Of a stretch of 64,000 nt of DNA, positions 12,201 through 27,200 are shown one piece after another; position 1 is the first letter of the stretch, and each line of letters begins with the position of its first letter. The DNA is from Formicarius rufipectus (taxonomy: Eukaryota > Chordata > Aves > Passeriformes > Formicariidae): NCBI GenBank assembly GCA_013399695.1, contig VXAU01003513.1:186001-250000 (forward strand), written 5' to 3'. Below the pieces are notes generated by a model. The model had not been told where the DNA came from, searched no databases, and saw only the letters and a program-made list of their open reading frames with translations. The position numbers and the translations under genes are program-made.

Positions 12201-15200
12201 GCAACAAGACAACTATTTTGAAGGTATCCTGTTGACAAATATCTTGATGGCACATTCTTAATTGAAATTATTGTCATGATGTGTTCGTTAGCTAATTTTT
12301 TTTTTTTTTTGGTAATTAATATCAATCTGGACGTACCTGGCCATTTGTAGATGTTTTCTTCTGAGTACAACAAGAGTCACCAGCAGCAGTCCAATCAGAA
12401 GGATACTCAGGATAGCTAACACGGAGATTACCACTACATTGGGATTCATCTCAGTGACTGTACATACAAAAAGTTACTCTCAGTTATTCAATTCAGAAGT
12501 ACTTATAGTTTTGTTCTGGGTTTTTTTTGTTGTTGTTGTTTTTTTTTGGTTGGTTGGTTGGTTGGTTGGTTGGTTTGAGTTTTTGTTTGTTTTTGGGGTT
12601 TTGTGGTTTTGTTTTTTGGTTGGTTGGTTGGTTGTTTTTTTTTTCCCCCCTGAATTTTGATAGTGCTATTTTTTTTTCACTGCTCTCACTTAGCCTGGAG
12701 TGTTGCAGAGAGAAAAAACTACCAATAGAGATAAACGGACATTTTGACTAGCTATTGCTCTTCAAAAATTCCTTTGGGGAAATGACTTCGATCTGGCATT
12801 TTTGTTAAACTTTGGAATGTTCTGATTTGTTTGGTTTGTTTTTTTCCTTCTTAACTCACATTTATAATGCAAGAGAAAATGGTGACAGTAATATAAAATA
12901 CAGATATTCATCATCATCTATGTCTCCAAAGTATATTTCAACTCAGAAGTCGTTCTTCAGCAATAATCAATACTTTTTCTGACACAGTAGCAAAATAATA
13001 GAGTGAGGCCCTGTCATACGTGGGGGTGAAATTGATTAATTACTCTGGAAGATAAATTTAAACAAAATATTCTGTTTTAAATAAGAACTGAAATCAACTC
13101 TCAGTAACAAAATCTTGATTTATTTTTTTTCCATATTCCATGTTTATCAACTGTTTTACTATGAGACCAGATTCTCTGTTCTGCTCATTATATATTAAAC
13201 TCTCTCTACTTTATGTGCTCAGAAAAACTTTATATTCAGTTTCTAGAGAAGTATCTTTTAGATTAAAAAGCATGGAGATTTTTAAGCTAAGTATCAGGCA
13301 CTGAACTCCAGCATGGAGTGGAGTATGATGTGTGGGACAAGTGACAAAAGCTATGCAATTCCCTAACTAAGCAGAGATGAAACTGATCATTGTGAAGGGG
13401 AGATTTTAAAAGTCCAGTGCTCTGAGCAATGCAACACTATTATTTTTATTTTAGAGCCAGTATAGGGCGAATCTTCATGACATGTCCAGGGATCCCTCAT
13501 CAGGAGCTTTTTGGCTATGACTGCACAAGATCCTGCAACAGCCCTTCTTCTCTCAATTCTTAGTCAAATGCAGAAAGTCTTAACAGCTTATGAATGTGAT
13601 TTTTGTCTTGTTTGGGCTTGGCTGAGATAACATTTTACTCCACAAACGTCACCTTGATGTTCAATGCAGACACCACAAACTAGGTCCCTGATTTCTAAAC
13701 CCCAGAACAAAACTGAGCCTCTAGTTTATATTTTTCCAAGTCAAACTTCTAGTGGGGACTTTTCTAAGGACTTTTTAAAGCTGCTTCCCCATCCCATCCA
13801 CATCTGGCAGCCTTTCCATGATACAAACAACCCCTGGGACCAACATACAAAGTGCAGCTTTAGCAAGCAATGGGAAACAGATGTATCTGGATGAGGAAGA
13901 AGCAAGCAGGGAAGTGCTGCTTACCCATAGTGGAAACCACTATGAAAGTGGGGATGCTGGGGCTATTGTGGCTGAAGGTGGTCACGCTGCAGTTGTAGGA
14001 AGTGGCAGGGCTTAGGCTGGAAATGGTCACGACATGTGAAGAGACGGTGACAGGTTCCTGCAGATATGGGGAAAAATACACAAAAGTTTGTCCCTCCTGT
14101 TAATGTGAGAGCACTTATCAGTGCTCCATGTATTTGAGGAGGTAAAGTCAGATTTTGTGAAACAAATCAGCACCTTGAAACAGAGGGAAAGGTAATCAGG
14201 ACCTGCTCTTGAAAACAGGCAGGTAGTCTGGCAGAAAAGGGGAAAAGAGTAAGATGAAAACAACAGCAAGAACAGCCCAGAGCACCCCAGAGTCTTTTGA
14301 GGAGGGGTGGACAGGTGCCTCACTGTGGGTTGGTCAGGCATATGCCTGGTGGAGGAAAGTGCTGTGACCTCCAGGACACTTCTGGAGGTGGGCAGAGCTT
14401 ATGAGCTTATGGTTACTAAGCCATACAAGCAGGAGGAAAGCAAAGTTATTTTTATTCAAAGCACAGCCAAGACAGTCACAACCTCTCCACCTTCATACGA
14501 AAGCATGTCATCTCTGCATCTGAGGCAGTTCCTCTGGATATGAAGACTTGTGAGCTCTTTGAGTGCCTAAGGTGAAAAACAAAGCTAGAGAAGAGCCTTT
14601 TGGTAATAACTATGATCAGAGATCCTACACCTCAGCTTTTCTAGCTTGTAGAAACACTTTACATAGCGTATTTACAAAATGTTTGTTAGATGCAATACAG
14701 CAAAAGAAAACAAACGAAAAGAACTACACATGCATTGACTTAAAGCTCCTGAAGATCCTCAATTTTCTGTACTGTCCAGCAAAACCAAGGATGGATTACA
14801 GTTAGAAAAACAGAGACACTGAATCAGTAATTTAGAAAGGGAAGGAGAAGTTTTATGAATGAACTCCATATAGAGAGTGCAAGATGCTGTAACACATCCC
14901 AAACGCTGGATATTTGCAATAGCCTGTTTTCAGTCCTGGCCTAGTTCTAGGCTTGCAAGGGCTCCCGTTGCAGCACAATTCTGACATACATTATGCAGAT
15001 GAAATCACATGTACATGAGTGTAAGGAAGGAGACTTTTATTGCCTGAGCTGAAAGGAGGGGCCACACTTTGGCAATTGGACTTGGCTGGATGTTTTTCAT
15101 TTTTTCCTCTGGGAAGTTTACATTAGTCAACCAAAATCCAAGATGTTCAGACCAGGAAGACTGTAGCTTTTCATTTTGCTGATTTAAAGATGGAGGAAAG

Positions 15201-18200
15201 GGAAAGAAAAAACAATGCAAATAGCACAGAAAATCACGAAGAATTTTTACCAGTGTAACTGGAAAGCATCCCTTTTTACAGCTCAAAAAGGAGCCCTTCC
15301 AGTTTTCTTCATAGAGACAGAAAAGAGAGAGATGAATCTACTTAGAAGTGAACTGATAATCTCTGTGTGTCAGATATTCATGTCAAATGTGACACCCACT
15401 GAAGCATCTGCAAAAGCGAGCACTTTTCCTGATATTCTTAAACCAGATCTGCTCTGCACTAAAGTTGCAAATCCTGTGATACCTTCCTTGCCTGATCACA
15501 TCGCTATTTTGAATGTCTGTTAAGTGATAAGCGATAATGACTTCATGATCTTTAGCAATACAAAGTGAAAAAACAGGAATCTGGATGAGGAATCTAAACT
15601 ATCTGAAAGATGAAAGTCCAGTTAAACATTTTTTCCTCTAGTCATTGTCTCTTTCTATTTAAAAAGAGTATTAGATAATTCAGATTGGTATTCCATAGGA
15701 TTAAAGAGTGTGCAAGTCTCTTGTGTGATAATCAGTGGTTTAAGTAGGCTATTTTTTACTTTTTCTCTGAATGACTCTCCATTATGTCAACATGAGAAAA
15801 TGATGTTTCATAGCATGTAATCATAGTGATTCACTATACCATCAGCTAAACAACAAAGTAAACCTCATATGTTGCACTGAATGTCAAGTAATTACAACTA
15901 CTTCTGCTCTCTGTTTTTCACAGAACAGCATTTTCAACTTAAACACTCCTATATTCAAGTGGCCTCTGAGCACAGGTTACCTAACTGGACAGAGAGAAAA
16001 GAAGGTTCATTTCTGAGGCCGAGAAAGTGGGTCTTGAAGAAAATACCCTCCCTGAAGTAAATACATCCTCCCGCATGAAGAGCAGCCACATTTGCACCAT
16101 AAAGGTACGTTTTAAAAGTAATGAAGCTACTACTGAACTTAACTGGCACTACTATTTAACAGACTTCAAAACCAGAAACAAAGCATGGCAGAAATAAATA
16201 GGTGCTGTATAAAAGACCTCACGGCATCTAAATATGTCTATTTCCCCCATTCCATATCAAGCTACCTGACCATTTTCCTCTTCTTACTAGTTGACATACC
16301 CTTAGTTTCATGGCCCTTTAGGTTTTGCATGGTATTTTAGAACCATTTTTATGAGTAGCCCGAGCTTGACACTATTGAATGCACTGTCCATAACTTCTGT
16401 CCAACTAGTTATAATCTCATCAATAAGATAGAAACCAATCTTCATATTGAAAAATAACAAAATATTTTAATATTTGAAATGTTCTAGTAGTTTAGTTTTT
16501 AAAGGTTTAATTCTGAACCACCTTACTACATTTGCTGTACAATGTCACTGGATTTTCAAGCACTTGCCAAGCAGCAGAAGCCAAACGAGAAAGATGCAAG
16601 GTCCAGTCTCAGTTTCAGAGATGTAGAAACAAAAGAAGAGACACTTACATACCTGGACTTTTGTTTCCTGACCAGTTCCAGCCTGCTGGCAGTAGACTTC
16701 AAAAAAATCAGCCACTCCTTCTTCCACCCACAGCAGCGTCACAGAGGTCTGAGTCTTGTTGACAGCAAACAGTGATTTTGGAGGGGCTGGTTCTGATTAA
16801 GAGGGAAAAAAAAATCTTTTATTAAGCTTATCTGTAAGTTTCCAGACAACTGAGAAAAAAATGAAAAAAATTAAAGCAATGCCTGATGCCTTCCTATCTT
16901 TCATTTCCTTCAGATAAAGTCTGACAATATAAAACCTCTCACAATGACAGACTACCACTGTAAAATGGGAAGATGATGAAGTGTGTTGGTTTTTCTTCTC
17001 TATTTAAACTGTTCTCTATTTGGACAGATGGATAATTACTTCACTTCCCTTTTCAGCAGAGCTCTTGTTTGAAGATGATCAGTGGATTCTATTAATAGAA
17101 CAATGTTAGCAGAAACTCTCTCAGAGATGACTGTCCACCTGCGAGCAACCCATTTGGTCTGAGAAAGCTTTTCTTCTCAAAGCCTTTCCCAGGACATGAT
17201 AAAGAAGCTGCTTCCCACAAGTAAAGACTGTTTAGGTTCATTTAATTGCTGCAGAGGAAATATTTAGTCAATTACTAGTTTAAAAAAACACTTGCAGTCC
17301 AGTCTTTTTTCACTCAGTTTTTTGGGGTTTTTTTTTGCCCCAAGCTAACATTTAAGGGCATTAGGCATCCTGGGCTCTTCAGTTTGCCTTCAGAGATTGC
17401 ATTGTACATTTCTGAGCTGCTCTCCCCAGTTTTCAGATTTCCTAATCTATGGATGTTTAATTAAAGTTGTCATTCTCAATCAATTAACTGATTCCAGAAT
17501 TCTAACACACTGTATACAGTGGATGATGCACAGGAACATTTTGATTTTATTTTTTCCCTTCACAGTTTTGTTCTCACTCTGTGACATGGTGTCACAGGAC
17601 CATGGATGTGATGTGTAAAATCCACCACGCACAAAGGCACAAAGGACTTGTTCTGAAACAATCATATCTGTGTTGGAGGTTACCAAAATTATATTGGCAT
17701 TATGGAGAGAACTGGGCAGGGACTGAGGCACATTCACATATGTCACAGGGATTGCAGTGTATATATTGTTCCAGCACTACACAGGAAAGTGTCCCTCTCC
17801 TATAATTACATCCATATATCTGCTCTTGAATTCAGAAACACATTCCATCACTCATTCCAGGTAAAAAAATGGCCTCAATTAAAATATGAGGTTTGCATTT
17901 GGGCATCATCCCAAGCAAATCCTCCTCTTGCCTCCAGCAAATGGCTTGATTTTTCTGCAAGTGGAAAGTTGCCAGGATGAAGCAAACATCATGGAGGGAA
18001 GAACATTTGGCAGGAATGCTTAAGTGACTGCCAAATGCTGAGTCGTCTATCACTCAGAGTCAGTTTCCACTCTGCTAATTACAATTCCCGTTGCTCCACC
18101 CAGAAACAGATAGAAGGAAAACCTCTGGTAAAGCACTCTTACTATTGTTTACTCAAAGTTAAAACATCATCAAGGAAAAAACTCAAAACTCAATCCAACA

Positions 18201-21200
18201 AAAAAACCACAAACTCAGAATTCTAGAAGGGATTTATCAAAATGGAATTCATTCCACCTTCTCTTTGTTGTATCTGAAAGGGAAAATACCCATCCCAGTT
18301 CAATAAGACTGCCTCCCCCTAAGGAAAGAACAAGAGGCTACAACTATGCTGCAGGTTGTACAACATGAATAGTACTTATGGATCTGTCTGAAAGATAAAG
18401 CTAGCTGGTATTTTGAAGCATCCCTCTAGAATATTTGGACAATTGTATCAGGGTACCTACTCTCACACACCCACCCACTCAGCCATAGGACCAAATACAC
18501 ACATGTAATTAAGCTCAGAAACGAGGCATGGGGAAAACAGTGGACAGGACCTGCCCAGGGAAGGTTGATGGAATTTGTCTACAGCTTTCAAACATTGCCT
18601 TTGTTAAAAAGATTGGATTGCTGTGTCTGTACTGCTTGCCCCAGCACTGTTTAAGAGATTTGACTAAGAGTTTTGAGAAACATAAATGGACAATGGTCTA
18701 CAATTAGAAATTATAGAGTCCTTTAAATTCACTTCTTTCACCATGACTCACAAAAGGTTTATTATTCATGTAAAGAAGATAATCCAGTTTGAAATTACAA
18801 ACTTGTCTTTATCCACCTTCACAGTGGAGTTATTGCCTGTAAAAGCAGTTTGGCACATTTGGAAATGTCATGATTTTAGGTACCTAGGGCTCAACAATTC
18901 TTTGTACATTCAAATTTTCTTTTGAAAAATTTCTTAAGGTGCAGTGTACAGTCTTCCTCCCATGTAAAGAAAGATGTTAGGCAGAAAGCTATATTTTAAA
19001 GTCTTACCTTAAGGATCAAGTTCTCAAGTCTTCTTTTGTTTCTTTGAGCACGACACATATTTCTCTTAGAACAAAAGTGGATTCCACAACCACAAATCTG
19101 ACTGTTTTTGTTGAGAGACCTGTCATTGATTTGTATTTCAAGGGTACGTTTTTGGTGTTGGAAGACTATACAGATGCCCAGGGAGAAAGGAGGGGAGACA
19201 GGAAAGAAGATCAGGTGGTATCTGCCAGGAGTGCAGATCCAGAAATAGGATTCTCAGAAACCAGGAAAGCCCTGATTTTTATTGAAAAATTAGTTAGTGA
19301 ATCCTGAATTGCCATTCTCAAAACCTGCATGTGTTCCTTAGGGAAGCAACTATGAAGTTGAGTTGTTCTCTTAGAGAGGCACAAAATGATTTCCACTCTC
19401 CTACTTCCACTTGCAGTCCAATTCTGACACTCTTACTCCTCTTTATGAAAACTATTTTAGGAGAGCAGTTTCACATGTAGGAATGAGATAATATTCACAG
19501 CAAGGTGAGGTGAAAATTGCACCTTTGCAAAAGAAATGGGGTCACAAGTACGTAACTGAAATAAGGAAGATGCTGCATCTGCTGACAGAATTACTTTTGC
19601 AGTCAAACAAGAGAAGGAGTGAGTTTATCACTTACAAACGAGCATTTCTTACCCAACTTCACAAGCTGTGGCAGGGAAGTATTGCTGCCTCTTTCAGTGC
19701 AAGCAATCACTGAAAGGTTGTAAATGTCCCCCGGAGGCAAGCTCAATACTGCAGTCATCACGTTGCGTGTTACCTAAATAGTTAAGACACACCAACTCAA
19801 ATATGATGCAAACCATGCACTTTCCTTGTAAGATGAATCTGGTCACTTAGTACACCACAAAGAAAGTCACTAAAAACACAGCAGATGCCTTCTGCATACT
19901 CTAGATTCACTACATGAACCAGTTCCCACTGACATCAACTATGAAAGCATTAATGATTGGCAGAATAGCACAATGTAAAAACAAGACAATCTTATTCTAC
20001 ATTTTCCATATGAAAATCTAAGGAAGAAAGAAAATCTTCCTCACACAACTGAGAGTACTCTATCATCTAGATTTTTCATGTTCTACAAAATGCTAAAATG
20101 CTCAAAAGCCATGGACATGGGTCCCTTGCAATTTTAGAGGAATTTAAATCAGGTCAGATACCTCTAAGAAGACCACACAACCAACACGCAGGCAAAACCT
20201 TTATATATCCTACAAATCTGAAAATTAAATCCAACTGGGCAAGTCTAACACCTGCCTGGAGACCTGTTGACTTGACAATAGATCTCAGGGTCTGACTTCA
20301 TCTGCACATTTGAGATCAGACATAACCCAAAACTGGGCTGATCATCAAAAGACTGTGAATAACCTTCCTGTTGGTTTAGGGGTAGGTAGGCTCCTCATTT
20401 TCCCAGGGTCATGGAGAACGACGCAGAACTCAGAACAGACTGTTTTTGGAGCACTTGTAGACTATCTACAAAGGGCATGTTCCAGAATCTCATGCTGGTT
20501 TTCACAGTCATTTAATTTTCAAGCTGAAATTTTCAGTTGCAAGAGAAACTGGTAGTACTGAAAAAAGACTAATAGGATGCTACACATAATTTTCATCACT
20601 TCTCTAAAATGGATTATCTCCTGTGGAATCTTGGTAAATATGCAAGTAGCTGGAAGAAAAAGTCACCATTGTTTGTGACAGGGTTACCTATTTATTTCAA
20701 TAATTCCATAAGAAAAAACAATCATAATAACAATCTCAAGAATCTCTGTAAATTATATTATGAGATTACAATACAGTATGATTTTAAAGAAAACATTATT
20801 TGAAAGAGATACCCTGATGACTTCATGTGTGTACCCATATTAGCAGGACCAATCATATTAGCCATAAATAGGTTGCTGCAGGACTTTCCTAAAGAATACT
20901 ATCTAGATTCCCTTGTCTTGAAAAGTATATAAAGACAAACATTTCTAAAGACATCTTTAAAGCTTTTATTTTATTTGCAGATATACTGTAGATACTCTCT
21001 ATTTGTAATATTTTGTTCAGTGTAAAATTAAATATTCAATTTTATTTTTAATTTAATTTCATATTAAATGTTTATTTTATATTAATTTAATATATGTTTC
21101 ATATTCAATTAAGCAAAATGGCAGAGAAATTAATTTTTACTGAAAGAATAATAATCTTACATTAGAAGGAAGAGTAGAGAGGAATATCTGCACAATTTTT

Positions 21201-24200
21201 TTAGAATTCAATTGTTAGAATTATTTTTAGGAAAAAAAATTAAAATTTATAGTTTCCTTTCTTGTTTGAAGCAGAGATCTCAACAGTGAATGTTCCTGCT
21301 GTTCAGAAACATCATAAGTTCTACGAATCATGTAATTAGATTCATGCTGGAACAAGCTCCAGATGAGTACACTCTTGCAGCCATAAAGAATCCAATAAAA
21401 GCTAGGTTACCCCATATAAATCCAAACAAAAATTGTTGACGAATTTGCACTTCTGCTGAAAATGCACTTTCAATTCAGCATCTGCTAAGTCTTTAACGGA
21501 AGGGACAACTTTCCCTTGAAAAAGACCAGACACTTTCTTCCTGCCAGCGATCGAAAGGCCATTAGCGGTATAGAAGACAGTCACAGGCCACAGGCTTCAG
21601 GAAGCCCCACTGCTGGCTGTACACATTCCTGCTCTGCAGTTCTCCACCCCTACAGCAAACACTTCTCACTGTTTTTTCTCACTGGCCGCTTTTCGACTTT
21701 AGTTTAAACCTGCATCTCACTACACTGCAGCACCATGACTTTAATCTGTAATTAGAGCCCCCAGATTTCTAAGTGACTTTTCAACACATCAAAACATCTA
21801 GCAAGTTTTTTAAGCAGTGCACACATTCTGGGTGAAACAGTCATTCCATTAGTTACTGAGACTTGTATTCAAACATACAATGAAAACCACACAATTTATA
21901 AGGATTTTTTTTAAATAAAGTCAGAAAATGGGAAGTGATAGTACCTGACTTGAATGAACTAATAAAACTCAGCCAGTAATGTACTCAGGTTATTAATACA
22001 TAAAAACTGAAAAGAACACATCACTAAAAAAAACACTCTGTTTTACTTCCTGCAGCTCAGAAGTTTATAAACTATTTTAAAATTATCTAAATTACTAAAA
22101 CTAGCACCGGACCACCATAGAAATGTTTTGTCCACTGGCTGTTTTGAGAGCTCAAATCTTTGAAGTGCATGCTAATACTGTGAAACTTTACAATGCAAAG
22201 TTATCAACTCAGGAAAACAAGCCAAACAAAAGCAAAGCAAGAAAACTAAAACCCACATTAAAAACAAAACCAAAAACAAACAAAAAACCCCCCCAAAACT
22301 TACACTCTTCTTGATTTTCTTCTTTCCTTCTGCAATGACCATCCAATGCAGCATCCTGGAATGAGAAAGGTCAGTACCATCTCCTCCATAGGTCCAAGTG
22401 ACATACAAAAGGTGGTTGTAATATTCTGTGGAGGTAATCTCAGGTGCCACTGGTGCTGAAGGAAGAGCACACGTGTTACAGACAAAGTCTAACACAGCTG
22501 ATTACCAAATAGAGTAATAAACTCTGGATCATTCTTCAAGGGTACTGTAGTGAATAGAATATCACAAACTTAGCAGAAAAGTATTAGTAAAAGATGATGC
22601 ATCTGACCTCTACCTGAAAGATATGAAAACCACCATTTAACCTGGGGCATAATCAGACTAAAATATACTTTTTTGTTTTGTAATCTTTCAGTAAAAAAAA
22701 AAATCAAAAAGTTACTGGCTGATACAAATAATTTTTTGAGTCAACATTTATTAATGGAATTAAAAATCAAGGAAAAAGCTTCATGTATTATTTCCCTGTG
22801 TTATTACACTGAAAAGAAATAATGAATTGTTACACAGAATAATTGTAATAGCTTTTCCATGGGAAAAAAAATCATCTTTTCACTGACTTAACATCTTTCT
22901 AGGAGGAAAAGTCAAAAACAAAGAACAACTTTTTGTGTGAAAATTATGACCACCTTTGTACCCGGGGTGAAAGTCCCACCATCACAGAGGGCAGCCACAG
23001 CTGACAGCCATCTAAGCAGCAAGTGTCCAACATACAGGCATGTAGCAGCTGCATTATTAGGTAAAAAACGAAACAGCTCTTGTCTGTCCTCTTCCTCCAC
23101 ACACCCAGCACCTGCCCAGTACTGTCCTCTGTGCTGCACAGCTCACACTGCCCCACCACAGCCTGTTTGATGGCTTGTTATGTGCTAGAGCTGACAGCAA
23201 GTCCTTGGCTCCCTGTGTAGCCCAAGAACCATACAATGATTTAGGGCAGAAAAGAACTTTAAGACTGAGTCTAATCATTAACCCAGCAGTTCCACGTCCA
23301 TCACTAAACTCTGTCCCTAAGCAACACACCCACATGTTCTTCAATTACCTACTCAACCATCTCTCCTAGTTGGGTCTCTCAGCAGCTGTGTCAGGAAGCA
23401 AGGCATTCCACATACTTCTATGCTTTGCTGTATTTCCAGCAGACATCTGGTAAGTTCAAGTTCCCCTTAAGAACAGGGGCTGGCAACTAAGAGACTTTTC
23501 CCAGCCGTGGTGGGTGCAGAGGTTTAGAGAGGGTGTGGCTTTCTGGCAGGTGGACACCGCTGCTCCCTGGTTGAGTTGGCAGGGCTTCAGCACCCGGCCT
23601 GCATGTCCCTCTGTGCAAACCACCACGCCAGCTGCTGTGCTGGTTGTCTGCCCTGTTTATGGCACTGCTGGTCACTGGCACTAGCCATATGTGGGATGGT
23701 AGAAGAAAGATAGCAGGCCTCAGAACAACTTGTCTCCTCCTAAAATAGCTTTTTAAAATGAGAATTTTACCTCCCTGAAGTGTGCCTCCATTAACTGCAG
23801 AGGGAGATGGTCAGCTCACCTCAATTGCCTAATTAGAAGTTGTAGGTCTCCAGTGAGGAGTTAATACTGAGTGGAAACCCAAAAGTGAAGGTCAGTGATG
23901 GGTAAAGATCTTAACCTCCTCTCAAAGTGATAGTGGGATAACCTGGATAAAGCAGGGAAAGGTATGAAACACAGCGTTCAGCAGATTCTTAGGGAGCAAG
24001 ATAAGGAAAATGGTACGGACTGATTGGTCTTCCTCTGCCGAAGCCCCGTTGAGTTCAGCGTGATTGTGCAAAGGCAGGTCAGGTGCAGCTGCCCCCGCAC
24101 CCGCAGAGCTCTGGATGGCAGCACAGCTGGGCGCCAGCAGCCGAGAGCAGACACAGGACGGCCTCCGAGCAAGGGTCTATCTGACCGGGCCACAAGATGT

Positions 24201-27200
24201 CACTGCTGCTTTCACAAAGGCTCCTATGACTTTGGCACTGAGATATTCATTAGTGAACAGATTTACTGAAGTAATCACTGAAGAAGGCAGCAAACACAAT
24301 GCACGGACAATTTAGAGCCATTTAGAAACGTTTAGTAAAACCATTCTCCCAAATTTACCGTGAAGATGTCCTTTCATGCTGTTGAAAGGAAACAGACTGA
24401 TATATTTAAAGCAATGTTTCTTTTAACTTCTAGAGTTCCCAGTCCATTTCTGCACATCAGTTGTGTATTTCTTACAATTTAAGGTCACAAGTGGCATGAA
24501 TATTATACACTAATAATAGTTTTCCCCTGTACCTTATTAATGATGACATGCTTTCCCTCTTAATGTTCACACAAATTTGCATTAGGTGTCTTATAATGCA
24601 TGTCCAGCACATGTCAAATGAGACCAAGAGCCATGGCTTGTGTGACCCACTCCCCAGCACCATGTTGCACTGGGAGCTGAGTGGCACAGAGAGGCTGTAG
24701 GAAATTACATCCCACTGCTGATCTGGTTCAAAGTGGCATCTGAAAGCATCCACAGGCAGCAGATGTGGTGGTAGTCACCAAGAGTCTCTCTTTCTCACTC
24801 CTTTTGCTTCTCCAAAGATAGAAGCATTACCATTGTAAAACCAAAATCCTGGTGGTCTAAAGAGCCCATGCTTATGATTGCTTTAAATCCAGCTGTTTAC
24901 AGCAAGTGGCATTAAACTCATTAGTCACCACATCAACACTGGCAGCACCACAATCTCTCCCTGAGTTAAAACAACAGCATTTAACTGCTGCTGCACGAGT
25001 CTGAGACAACAAATGCTGTTTCTGGTAAGTCTCTTGGAGCCCCCAAATCTCCTTCCTGCTCCTGGGGACATCAGTCCAGTTGTCATGGGAGAGAGCTATA
25101 ATCTGGTGTCTTGTAATACCCTTTTAATTCCAAGTACTGCAGTCCAATAAAGCACCAGCTTCACTACAGACTCAACACAAGCAGTGGGATCCTGCTTTAG
25201 GGAAGTGGTTTGTCTGCTCTGAGCTTTCTGTAAGGTGTGCTCTCAAACACCCAGATAATCCTTCTACTTTGTTTTTAAAACTCAATCTTCTGTTCCAGGT
25301 GCAGAGGTTAGCTCTCCAGAAGAACTGACAGATGGTGTACTGTCAGGACTATGAAACATCCACTCCAGTATTTTAAAATTTAGGGCTTTTTGGTGTGGTT
25401 TGTTATTTGTTTTAATTCCTGGCAACCTGTGCAGGGGAGGTAGAATTGCTCAGAATGATGCAGAAAGAGACCAAGTGCTCCATAAAACCATCTGTTCCCT
25501 CTCTGGAAGGAAAGAGGCTGAGGGTGATAAAGAACTCTGCAGTCCCTTGATAACTTGAAAGAGTGAAAAGGCAGCACCTACTGGGGACACACTTCAAACC
25601 TGCAGACATGACAAATTGGCATGCCACTTTCTCACAAGTTACCCTGACAGCAGTCCCTGGGCAAAGCTGAAGAGACTGCAAAAAATAGGGCAATTAGAGG
25701 ATAGGAGTGTATTTAATTCTCACATTCAGTGGTGACCTTCTATTGATAAGTGCTTGTATTTTAACTAAATCAGCTTTCTTTGTTAGGACCATGTGATTTT
25801 ATTAGTTCATTGCTATTCAACATTTTCATCAATACTCTGAAAAAGCAGTGTTGATGAACCATGCAAGAAACATGGCAGCTGGCAGAGGAGTGAAGGATTT
25901 GGACAGGGCTGTGTTTCAAATTATTTCCCTCTATGCTGGGCCTGCTCAGACAAAATGTATTTTAAAGTGCCAGGTGCAAAGTTGAGTCTTTTTGAAAATG
26001 GCCTGTAGACAACACTTCTCAAATGAAAAATTCTGTTAGAAGCCACAGAGTAGAAGTAAACCAACACAGACCTCCAGTGTGATGCTACAGCAAATGCAAT
26101 CATCTAGATATACAAACAGGAGAGCTTTGATTAAGGAGCTGATTCAGCAGGGTGATGTTACACACTCAGTTTTTATATACTTTAGTAAAGACAGTAAAAA
26201 TTAGAAAGGCAAAGTAGGGAAAAAAGGTATCATGGGAAAACACCTTACAGTGAGAGCACTTGAAGAGTTCAATGGAAACAATTTATTAACAGAAAAGAAG
26301 TGAAACTGAATTCTGTGTAGAGAGGAAAAAAACAAGTTTTGTGTCTCTCCAGTCAATAAGATAAAAGTGCAACAAGAATTTAGGACTGGATACTAAAACT
26401 AGAAAAATACAGAACAGAAACACAAGCTGTAAACTTTTGATAATGAGAGGAATTAACTACTGATACAACTTTCAAGTTGGATATTTTCACTAAGGAGGAC
26501 CTTTTATAAGAGAAGTTTTATCAATCATAAATGGATGACATAAGGACATCTATTTCTGATTTTGTATATGTCTTCTAGTTAAGAAATTAATCCATTTTTC
26601 ATTTAACACCAGTAGCAGTCTACTGTCGTCATACAGAGATTCAGACTGCTACTGGTGACAGCTTATATTTTAGAACTTTAATCTCCCTCATTTCTGCTGC
26701 AGGTTTTCAGAGATACAATACTGAAGTGAGTGTCCCATTACAATATTTCCACTCTAAAATGATGAGCCTGGTACCCAAATCAGTTGGAAAAGATGTTTCT
26801 TCCCTCATACAGCAACCAACCAGCTGGAAAATTGCTTCCTTACAGTGCTCCAGAAAAGTTGATTGATGCCAAAGGACAATGAATACCCCTGGAGACCCTT
26901 TACGAGTCTATCGTGGGTGTTATGAGTTTCTGATACACTGGAAAAGTGCCAGAATTTGACTGCAGTGTTGCTTAAGATCAGACATCTGAGCATGGGGGGG
27001 TTTCTGTTCACTTCAGTGGAGCTATGACTGAACCCGCTGGTAACTTTTCTGTTGTGGCTCTGTCAGGAACAGGCACTGTATTTAAGATCACTGCAAATGG
27101 GTCTTACTCAGTTACTTCCTCAGATACATTCTTATAGCCTCTCACAAACAGAAAATCTGACACTAGGCTATTGTCTGCTTTGAAGTGAGTGGCTGGAAAA

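Larger units (their letters stand above)
19774..22303 (-). other. PTPRO: Intron 11
   Basis: 2,530 nt, GT-AG. A very AT-rich stretch lies at 20990-21130, and an A/C-rich tract at 22212-22298 borders the donor of exon 11. Confidence 0.88.

Noticed and set aside
12439..12751. Hydrophobic plus-strand open frames near 12439-12751
   Set aside because: The tryptophan, glycine and valine repeats are the translation of (GGTT)n; not a membrane protein.
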